Positions 8,448 to 14,677 of a stretch of 64,000 nt of DNA are shown here, piece by piece (the first letter of the stretch is position 1; the number at the start of each line of letters is the position of its first letter). A program made the translations under genes and the position numbers. The DNA lies in the NCBI RefSeq assembly GCF_022899935.1, contig NZ_JALJCJ010000002.1:1-64000 (forward strand), given 5' to 3'. The DNA comes from Shinella curvata. GTDB taxonomy: Bacteria > Pseudomonadota > Alphaproteobacteria > Rhizobiales > Rhizobiaceae. A model generated the notes under the pieces. It saw only the letters and a list, made by a program, of their open reading frames with translations. It made no database searches and was not told the DNA's origin.

Positions 8448-9926
8448 TCAGCGTAACGGCAGGCCTTGTAGCGGCCAGACCACGGTGGCGAAAACGATGA
8501 GCAGGCCGATGAATGGGCCGATCAGATAGCTGGCAAGCCGCAGGAGATCGGACTGGCTGAAGGTCGCCTGGTCCAGGCTGCCGAAGAGAGCGACGGGCTT
8601 TGCCGATACCAGCAGGGTCTGGCAGAACCCGCTCGCTAACGTGACGACCATGATGAGGTTGAGCGGATCGACGCCGAGGGCGGCAAGTGGCAGGGCGAGT
8701 GCGGGAATGAGCACGGTGGCTCTTGCCGTTCGCGAGGTGATGACGAGGTGCGAGAGCGTTGCGGCAATCGCGGCGAAAGCGATGAGAAGTGCGGGCCGGG
8801 CTGCAATCCCGTTGCCGGCAAGGCTGACGACCCGTTCGGCCAGCTCCGCCGCCGTGCCGGTTTCGAGCAGCGCTTCGCCGATGACGAGCGTGCCGGCAAG
8901 GAAGAGCAGGAGATTCCATTCGACGCCTTTCAGCGCGATCTTGAGGGAGAGGCCCGAGATACGCTCCGTCGCCAGCAGCAATGCGGTGACGATCGCGATC
9001 AGCGCCATGCCGACGCCGTGCAGCGGCTGGATGACGAAAAGCACGACCATCGCGCCTGCTGTGGCCATAACGGTCCATTGCTGCCGCGTAACGCGGGCCG
9101 GCGCGTTTTGGGAACCGCACCGGGTAAGAACCATTCCACGCTCCTCGGCGCTCAGGAAGACGTACAGCAATACGGCGCAGGCGAGCAGCGAGCAGAGGAG
9201 GGAGAAGGGGCCAGCCAGGGCGAGCCAATCGACAAAATCGGGGCTGTGGCCGCGGGTTCGCTCCATCATTTCGGCGGCGACGAGATGGGCGCCGGCGCCG
9301 ATCAGTGATGCGCCGGCGGAGAGCAGGATGATGGAGGGAAAGAGCAGCGCCAGCACCCGATTGACCCTTGTATTGCCGATAGCCGTGGCAAGGCCGAGAT
9401 AGACTGGCGCCAGCATGGCGGCGCGGGCCGATGTGGAGGGGATGACGAAGGCGGTGGCGAAGATCAGGAGTGTCAGAACCCAGAACAGGCTCTTGACCGT
9501 GTTGAGCCGGGCGAGCAGGCGGCCGATGATCTGTTCGACCACGCCGACCTGCCGTAGCACGCCGGCGACGACGAAGGCCGCGAGCATCAGCCAGACGATG
9601 TCGTTGCCGAGCGAACGGTAGAGCACCGCCTCGTCGACGGCGCCGACGATCGGCAGCATGGCCGCGCCGGCCAGCGCGACGGGCGTATCCGGCAGATCGA
9701 GAATGGTCCAGGCAACGATGGTGGCGACGAAGACCGCAAGGGTCAGCCGCATGGGCAGGGTCAGGCCGTCGATTGCCAGGAAGATCAGCATGGCGCTGAA
9801 GATTAACACGACCGCCGCGACGATCTGCCTGACGCGGGCCAGCGGTACGACGGGCTCGCAAATCGGGGACGGTTCCCCACGCCGGTCGGCGTGGGGTGCG
9901 GGAGGGGCGATTGCATAAAGGGTCAA
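8448..9926 (-). CDS. SLC13/DASS-family anion transporter
   Basis: A 492-residue inner-membrane protein with at least ten hydrophobic segments. The SLC13-like blocks are GNDIVWLMLAAFVVAGVLRQ, FVIPSTSARAAMLAPVYLGL (the first substrate/Na loop) and HLVITSRTARATVLIPALAL (its inverted repeat). It should import a di- or hydroxycarboxylate or an inorganic anion. The start is TTG 9926, with AGGAGGG seven bases upstream. An open frame extends further upstream but runs across the repeat gene in another frame and is Pro/Arg/Thr junk. The 34-base gap to the upstream repeat gene suggests one operon under the 10362 promoter. Confidence 0.82.
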   Translation of the reverse strand: MTLYAIAPPAPHADRRGEPSPICEPVVPLARVRQIVAAVVLIFSAMLIFLAIDGLTLPMRLTLAVFVATIVAWTILDLPDTPVALAGAAMLPIVGAVDEAVLYRSLGNDIVWLMLAAFVVAGVLRQVGVVEQIIGRLLARLNTVKSLFWVLTLLIFATAFVIPSTSARAAMLAPVYLGLATAIGNTRVNRVLALLFPSIILLSAGASLIGAGAHLVAAEMMERTRGHSPDFVDWLALAGPFSLLCSLLACAVLLYVFLSAEERGMVLTRCGSQNAPARVTRQQWTVMATAGAMVVLFVIQPLHGVGMALIAIVTALLLATERISGLSLKIALKGVEWNLLLFLAGTLVIGEALLETGTAAELAERVVSLAGNGIAARPALLIAFAAIAATLSHLVITSRTARATVLIPALALPLAALGVDPLNLIMVVTLASGFCQTLLVSAKPVALFGSLDQATFSQSDLLRLASYLIGPFIGLLIVFATVVWPLQGLPLR

Positions 9927-9960
9927 GGTCTGCCCTCCTTTCGGTTTTTCAGACTGCGTC

Positions 9961-10317
9961 TCAATCGTCGGAAGACGAGTTCGACGAGGAATTGGAGGAC
10001 GAGTTCGAGCTCGAATTGCTCGAGGAATTGGAGGAGCTGTTCGAGGATGAGTTGCTCGACGAGTTGGAACTCGAATTGGAACTTGAATTGGAGCTGGAGT
10101 TGCGGGAGGAGTTCGACGAACTGTTGGAGTTGCGGTTGGAGTTCCAGCTGCCGCGGCGGTCGTCGTCCCGGTCGCGGCGGGCACGGACCTGGCCCGCCGT
10201 GTTGCTGCGCGCCATTTTCTGCAGGAAGCGCTGGACGGGATCGTCGGCGACAGCCGGTGCGGGGCCAGCGGTCCCCACCACAAGGAACGCGCCGAGGATT
10301 GCGATGAGTTTCTTCAT
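9961..10317 (-). CDS. Secreted Asn/Ser tetrapeptide-repeat protein
   Basis: A 118-residue protein starting MKKLIAILGAF, with AAGGAG 7-8 bases before ATG 10317. A clear signal peptide ends near PAVA/DD. The mature part has a short helical region (DDPVQRFLQKMARSN), then an Arg/Asp-rich linker. It ends with eleven uninterrupted Asn-Ser-Ser-Ser units after degenerate ones, and closes with Asp-Asp. It is probably periplasmic or surface-exposed and largely disordered. The gene follows an ECF-type promoter and is followed by the SLC13 transporter gene. I do not recognise a described family; the repeat is low complexity, so similarity searches will be misleading. Confidence 0.75.
   Translation of the reverse strand: MKKLIAILGAFLVVGTAGPAPAVADDPVQRFLQKMARSNTAGQVRARRDRDDDRRGSWNSNRNSNSSSNSSRNSSSNSSSNSSSNSSSNSSSNSSSNSSSNSSSNSSSNSSSNSSSDD
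9970..10113 (-). repeat. 12-bp minisatellite coding NSSS units
   Basis: Twelve in-phase 12-bp units with varied Ser codons (TCC, TCG, AGC, AGT-type) encode NSSR followed by eleven NSSS. Codon drift between units shows purifying selection on the peptide and not a recent DNA expansion. Confidence 0.85.
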
Positions 10318-10361
10318 GGTATTTCTCCTTTGCATGACAGCCTCGCCGGCTGCAAAGGAAG

Positions 10362-10386
10362 AACGATGGATGGTGACATCTATTCC
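10362..10386 (-). promoter_or_regulatory. ECF-type promoter of the NSSS-SLC13 operon
   Basis: Minus strand GGAATA (10386-10381), 15 bases, CGTT (10365-10362), 45 bases before ATG 10317. The spacing is the same as in the other four copies. Confidence 0.7.
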
Positions 10387-10494
10387 CGATGAAATTATTT
10401 ATTTTTCAATGACATAGTGGTTTGTTTCCGCGCATGCCTGTTCACCGCCGCTGCGCGTGGCAGAGCGGTGAACAGACAGGATCTGTCCTTGGTA

Positions 10495-11211
10495 CTATCG
10501 CTGCGCGCGGGCGAACCTGCGGTACCAGCCGTCCGCGGCAAGCGTCTTGCGGAGGATCGATTTGCGGACGGCGCCCTCCGCCTCATGCTCGGCGCGGATA
10601 TCCGCGTTGAGGTCGGAGGTCTCCCGCCGGAAGGGGATGACCTGCACGATGGGGGTGCCGCGTTCCAGGACATGCAGCCCGTCCTCGCCCGTGGCGAAGA
10701 AGGGAAAATGGATCTCCGACTGGTAGGTATCGGTGTCGACGATGCCGGAGACGACCTCGAAGATGCCGTTCGGCCGGTTGAGCGGCGGCACGAAGAGGCA
10801 GCTCCAGCCGGGCGGCGTGCGGATGGTCCAGTAGTTGTGGAACTTGCAGGGCGGCAAGGGGTCGCGTGGATTGCCAGCGACCTGGTGGTTTGCATGGTTG
10901 CTGACCAGGGTACGGTCGAAATCCCAGCCGCAATCCACGGTCCTGCCGTTGTCGGATATCTCCATGCGCACGGTGCCGGCAAGCCCGATCACCCAGCCGG
11001 CGGCCATGGCGTCGATAAAGGGCATGCAGCGTTTTACCGTCAGGCCGCTGTTGGTCGGCGAGACATGGGCGGCATCGACGGGTGGCAGTTTGCGGAACCA
11101 GTCGGGCAGGGCCGTCTTGGCGCGCACGGGAGGCGGAATGACGCCGTCGTCCTCCTTGCGGCAGAGAAAGGTCAACCGGGGACGCGGCTTTTTAAGCAGG
11201 GTGAGTGCCAT
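10495..11211 (-). CDS. Unrecognised 238-residue cytosolic protein of the ECF regulon
   Basis: Starts MALTLLKKPRPRLTFLCRKE at ATG 11211, behind GAGGAGAACAGCG. It has no signal peptide or membrane helix. Notable segments are ALPDWFRKLPPVD, GLTVKRCMPFIDAMAAGWVI, CKFHNYWTIRTPPGWSCLFV, GIVDTDTYQSEIHFPFFAT and GTPIVQVIPFRRE. The layout vaguely recalls uncharacterised proteins in phages and cyanobacteria with a KRCxPFxDA motif and a predicted beta-rich fold, but I cannot name a family. It carries its own GGAATA-N15-CGTT promoter and so belongs with the sigma/anti-sigma system. Confidence 0.7.
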   Translation of the reverse strand: MALTLLKKPRPRLTFLCRKEDDGVIPPPVRAKTALPDWFRKLPPVDAAHVSPTNSGLTVKRCMPFIDAMAAGWVIGLAGTVRMEISDNGRTVDCGWDFDRTLVSNHANHQVAGNPRDPLPPCKFHNYWTIRTPPGWSCLFVPPLNRPNGIFEVVSGIVDTDTYQSEIHFPFFATGEDGLHVLERGTPIVQVIPFRRETSDLNADIRAEHEAEGAVRKSILRKTLAADGWYRRFARAQR

Positions 11212-11242
11212 CGCTGTTCTCCTCATCGTTCGATGGAGGAAG

Positions 11243-11267
11243 AACGGCACCGGGCGAGGTCTATTCC
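11243..11267 (-). promoter_or_regulatory. ECF-type promoter of the 238-residue protein gene
   Basis: Minus strand GGAATA (11267-11262), 15 bases, CGTT (11246-11243), 32 bases before ATG 11211. Confidence 0.7.
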
Positions 11268-11465
11268 CGGCTTTGTGAAAAATAGGACTGGCGTCAGGCC
11301 GGGGCTCTCAGCAGGCGGTCACCGTCGAGGACCGGTTCTGCCGTACCCGAACCGAACCGTACCGCTCACAGCTTCGCCTCCTTCGAGGGAGAGAGGAAGA
11401 TCGCCAACATCGAATCCGATAGGCGGTGGACTACGCCTGAAAGGTGCGTCGGGCGCGCTCCTGTT

Positions 11466-12194
11466 TCAGGGAGACAGCGCCTTGCGCTCCTCTTCGGCCG
11501 AAAGCGGTGCGCCGGCCTGGATCGAGGCGAGATAGGCATCGACGGTCTCCTGCGCGGAAGCAGGCATGTAACCATCGGTCTGTGGCGTCGTCAGCGCGAG
11601 CCGCGTCGCCCATGCGCCGTCCTGGCGGCAGGCGACGGTCTGCGTGCTGCTGCCTGGTTGCGTCAGCCGATATTCGCGGCAAAGGTCGCCGCGTTCATCG
11701 CGGAAGGTGGCGACGATGTGCAGCCGGGTGCCGGACGCGCCAAGCGCGACGTCCCGGCCGGAAGCCTCGCGGTCGAGGGCTGCTGCGACTTCGGTGCCGG
11801 AATCCACTGTCGAGGGCGCGATGCGCCCGAGCGTGAAGCCGATGACGCCGGTGATGACCGCGACGAGGCTTGCCGCGACCGGCATCAGCCAGGCCCGGGC
11901 CTGGGGCTGCGGTCGGACCGGGAGGGCGACGATATTGTCCTGCGGGGTTTCATTGCCTTCGGCCGCCTGCACCATACGGCGCACCGAGGCGGCAAGCGCG
12001 TCCGGCACCGGTTCGTCGATCAGCGGCTTGAGAGCGTCGCCGACCAGCCGGCGGCTGTCGAAGAAGACGGCGAGCCGTTCGGCAAGGGCCTCGTCCTCCG
12101 CCAGCGCTTCTTCCAGCGCAAGGCTTTGCGCCTCGTCCAGTTCGCCATCGGCAAAGGCCATCAATGTTTCGTCGTCGAATTGCTCTTTGCTCAT
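11466..12194 (-). CDS. Membrane-anchored anti-sigma factor
   Basis: A 242-residue protein, MSKEQFDDETLMAFADGELD at the start, an N-terminal anti-sigma helical domain (about 1-75). One membrane helix follows (about 101-122, AWLMPVAASLVAVITGVIGF). The periplasmic C-terminal domain (about 125-242) contains DLCREYRLTQPG and VACRQDGAW, so two Cys could form a disulfide. It lacks the HxxxCxxC zinc motif. Its start overlaps the sigma stop by four bases (ATGA), the standard sigma/anti-sigma arrangement. It also has its own GGAATA-N15-CGTT promoter inside the sigma gene, a negative feedback design. Confidence 0.88.
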   Translation of the reverse strand: MSKEQFDDETLMAFADGELDEAQSLALEEALAEDEALAERLAVFFDSRRLVGDALKPLIDEPVPDALAASVRRMVQAAEGNETPQDNIVALPVRPQPQARAWLMPVAASLVAVITGVIGFTLGRIAPSTVDSGTEVAAALDREASGRDVALGASGTRLHIVATFRDERGDLCREYRLTQPGSSTQTVACRQDGAWATRLALTTPQTDGYMPASAQETVDAYLASIQAGAPLSAEEERKALSP

Positions 12195-12733
12195 AGAACG
12201 CTGCCTCTCGTATCGGACGAACGCCCTTCGTCGAAACTTATTCCCGTGAGTTCCATCAAATTTTTCCGTGCACGGGCAAGGCGGCTCATCACCGTGCCGA
12301 TCGGAATCGCAAGCACCTCGGCGGCATCGCGATAGCTCATATCCTCCACGCAGACGAGAACCAGCACTTCGCGCTGTTCCGCCGGCAGTTTCTGCAGTGC
12401 GGCGGTCACCCCGGCAAGATCCATGCGTGCATGGGTGGCAGCCTCGCCGGAGGGGACGGACACATCGAGCGCTTCGTCTATATCGTCATGCGGGCCGGCG
12501 GTCTTCTGGCGGCGCAGGTGGTCGATCCAAAGGTTGCGCAGGATGCGGAACATCCATGCATCGAAGCGGCTATCGGGCGCAAAACTGTCGGCGGCGAGGA
12601 TCGCGCGCTCGCAGGCCGTTTGCACCAGATCGTCGGCCAGCTCCCGCGAACGGCAAAGCGAAATTGCAAAACGTCTGAGGTTCGGCAGGAAGGCTACAAG
12701 CCGTTCCGGCACCGTCGGCATTGTGTTCGTCAT
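12191..12733 (-). CDS. ECF RNA polymerase sigma factor
   Basis: About 180 residues from ATG 12733 (MTNTMPTVPERLVAFLPNLR); ATG 12721 or 12754 are possible and none has a strong ribosome site. Region 2 is at about 14-85 (ELADDLVQTACERAI, SRFDAWMFRILRNLWIDHLR) and region 4 at about 115-170 (LPAEQREVLVLVCVEDMSYR, AEVLAIPIGTVMSRLARARK). There is no C-terminal extension. It is followed by the anti-sigma gene and divergent from the secreted subtilase. It probably reads the GGAATA-N15-CGTT promoters around it; none was seen directly before its own start. Confidence 0.92.
   Translation of the reverse strand: MTNTMPTVPERLVAFLPNLRRFAISLCRSRELADDLVQTACERAILAADSFAPDSRFDAWMFRILRNLWIDHLRRQKTAGPHDDIDEALDVSVPSGEAATHARMDLAGVTAALQKLPAEQREVLVLVCVEDMSYRDAAEVLAIPIGTVMSRLARARKNLMELTGISFDEGRSSDTRGSVL
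12220..12244 (-). promoter_or_regulatory. ECF-type promoter inside the sigma gene, driving the anti-sigma gene
   Basis: Minus strand GGAATA (12244-12239), 15 bases, CGTT (12223-12220), 26 bases before the anti-sigma ATG. It overlaps sigma codons near LTGISFDEGRSSD. The spacing matches the intergenic copies exactly. Confidence 0.6.
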
Positions 12734-12754
12734 GCGATTTCTTTGGCACGCCAT

Positions 12755-12779
12755 GGAATAAGCTGTCGAGTCAAACGTA
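12755..12779 (+). promoter_or_regulatory. ECF-type promoter of the secreted subtilase
   Basis: Plus strand GGAATA (12755-12760), 15 bases, CGTA (12776-12779), about 64 bases before ATG 12843. It is the only copy on the plus strand and the only one with CGTA in place of CGTT. Confidence 0.6.
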
Positions 12780-12842
12780 TGTGCGAGATGACGATGAACA
12801 GAAGGCGACCCGGACGAGCGGCGTCGCCACGGGAGACGGACC

Positions 12843-14261
12843 ATGTCGAGCCGCCTTGTGGACAAAACAGCACGCTTTTCCTTCCTCGCCGTGCTGGTCA
12901 TGGTGGGGATTCTTGCCCTGCCAGCGCCGCAGGGCGGTCTCGCACCAGGCGTTGCCGTGGCCCTTGCCGATGACGGCGATGATGGCGGTGATGATGGCGG
13001 CGGCAGTGGCCGTGGCCGTGGCGGTGGCAGCAGCGGTCATCGTGGCGACCGTGGAGGCAACGGCCGCTTCGAGATACCACGCATCCTGCGCCCGCTCTTC
13101 TCCCGGTCCGAACGCCAGGCCCGTCGTGCGCCCGTACGTCGGTCGGTCGTGATACCGAAACAGGCGCCGAACGAGATCGTTGCGACGGGTCTCGATGACG
13201 GCGCGATTGCCGGCCTGACGCAGGACGGTTTTGTCATCGACAGCCGCATCGAGGTCGCGCTGATCGGCGGCGAGATGGTTCGCCTCCTTGTCCCCCGAGG
13301 CATGACGCTCGAGGCCGCGCGCGCCGCCGTCTCCGCTCGCAGCGCCACCGCAACGGTGGATTTGAACCACTTCTACCAGTCGCAGTCGGCGAAGGTTGAA
13401 AAGGCAGCCTGCATGCGGGAAAGCTGCAACCTGGCACGCCATCTGGTCGGCTGGCCGACCGGCGGCGACGGGAGCGGCATGGCCTGCCTCAAGCCTCAGC
13501 GCATCGGCCTCATCGACACTGCGATCAATGCCGAGCACGCGGTGCTCGCAAAGGCGCGGCTGGAGGTGTTGAGCCTTGGCGGCGGAAAAGACACGGGTTC
13601 GGGCGAGCAGCACGGCACGGCTGTCGCCGCCTTGTTGGTCGGCGCCCCCGGCAGCCGCGTGCCGGGCCTTCTGCCGGATGCGGAGATCGTCGCCGTCGAT
13701 GCCTTCCAGCGTTTCCGCAAGACGACGGACATCGCCAATGTCTACGACCTCGTACGCGCGCTCGATCTCCTGACCCAGCGCGATGTCCGGGTGGTCAACC
13801 TGAGCCTCACGGGGCCGGCCAATGCGGTACTGCAGCGGGCGGTGGCGGCTGCTGTCGGCCGCGGAACGATCCTTGTCGCGGCAGCCGGCAACGATGGACC
13901 GAATGCGGAGCCGGTCTATCCGGCCGCCTATGACGACGTGATCGCCGTAACGGCGGTCGACAAGGCCCGCAATCCCTATCGCCGTGCGGTGCGGGGAGAC
14001 CATATCGACATCGCCGCGCCTGGTGTCGGGGTCTGGACGGCGGCATCGGTGTCGGGTGCCCGGCAGAAGAACGGCACGTCGTTCGCTGCTCCCTTCGTCA
14101 CCGCCGCCGTATCTGTCCTCCTCAGCGCAAGGCCCGGTCTTTCACCCCGCGAAGTCCAGGCAGACCTGATGAAGTCCGCCGAGGATATCGGCAGTCCTGG
14201 CAGGGACAGAATCTATGGCTGGGGGCTGCTTAATGCACGAAGCCTCTGCAAAAAGGGCTGA
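12843..14261 (+). CDS. Secreted S8 (subtilisin-like) serine protease
   Basis: A 472-residue protein, with a signal peptide or N-terminal anchor (hydrophobic about 12-40) then an Asp/Gly/Arg-rich linker (DDGDDGGDDGGGSGRGRGGG). A propeptide-like region follows to about 215. The catalytic domain has Asp225 (IGLIDTAIN), His257 (EQHGTAVAA), Asn350 (AAAGNDGPN) and Ser413 (NGTSFAAP). It ends YGWGLLNARSLCKKG without a beta-barrel, so it is periplasmic or released, unlike the autotransporter at 3169. Divergent from the sigma gene and behind an ECF-type promoter; it could act in signalling or in envelope proteolysis. Confidence 0.88.
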   Translation: MSSRLVDKTARFSFLAVLVMVGILALPAPQGGLAPGVAVALADDGDDGGDDGGGSGRGRGGGSSGHRGDRGGNGRFEIPRILRPLFSRSERQARRAPVRRSVVIPKQAPNEIVATGLDDGAIAGLTQDGFVIDSRIEVALIGGEMVRLLVPRGMTLEAARAAVSARSATATVDLNHFYQSQSAKVEKAACMRESCNLARHLVGWPTGGDGSGMACLKPQRIGLIDTAINAEHAVLAKARLEVLSLGGGKDTGSGEQHGTAVAALLVGAPGSRVPGLLPDAEIVAVDAFQRFRKTTDIANVYDLVRALDLLTQRDVRVVNLSLTGPANAVLQRAVAAAVGRGTILVAAAGNDGPNAEPVYPAAYDDVIAVTAVDKARNPYRRAVRGDHIDIAAPGVGVWTAASVSGARQKNGTSFAAPFVTAAVSVLLSARPGLSPREVQADLMKSAEDIGSPGRDRIYGWGLLNARSLCKKG

Positions 14262-14677
14262 CCGCAAACCTCGATCCCTGCATGGTGATGGAGCTCCTGT
14301 GCGTGCTGACACCGCAGGACGTTACGGCAGCCTGTCCCGTCAACTCTGGTTTTACGGGTGGCGAGCGATGGAATGTCATGCCGCCCGGGAGCCCTTCCCG
14401 GGGGGCGAATGCCCGCTCGCCTCGTGCGCGATAGGGCGCGAAGCTTTCTCACATGCCGAAGGTCAGGCCTGCGCCGGCTTCAGCGGTGGAGCGGTGCGCA
14501 CCCGCGAAATTGCTGAACGCGGCGCTCCCGCACCGAACCGGACCGGGCGGTTCTGGAAAACATCGAACGGCAGGAGTCCCAAATCGGGAAACCCAATCGT
14601 CAAAGCCGTTGAGTGGGTGTGATCCGCTCCATTGGTGGACTGCGGCGCCTTGAACGCTGCATGGATTGGGGGTTTTG
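14262..14677. other. Intergenic region before siderophore receptor
   Basis: About 415 bases with no convincing gene. A GC hairpin (CCCGGGA 14384-14390, TCCCGGG 14396-14402) may end the subtilase transcript, without a T run. Promoter and iron-regulation sites for the receptor must lie here, but I could not identify one with confidence. Confidence 0.4.

Noticed and set aside
9970-10113. CRISPR-like array from the 12-bp repeats
   Set aside because: Units are contiguous without spacers, in phase with codons, and encode NSSS in a signal-peptide protein.
9927-10283. N-terminal extension of the SLC13 transporter
   Set aside because: The extension is a Pro/Arg/Thr-rich out-of-frame reading of the NSSS-repeat gene; TTG 9926 has a strong ribosome site.
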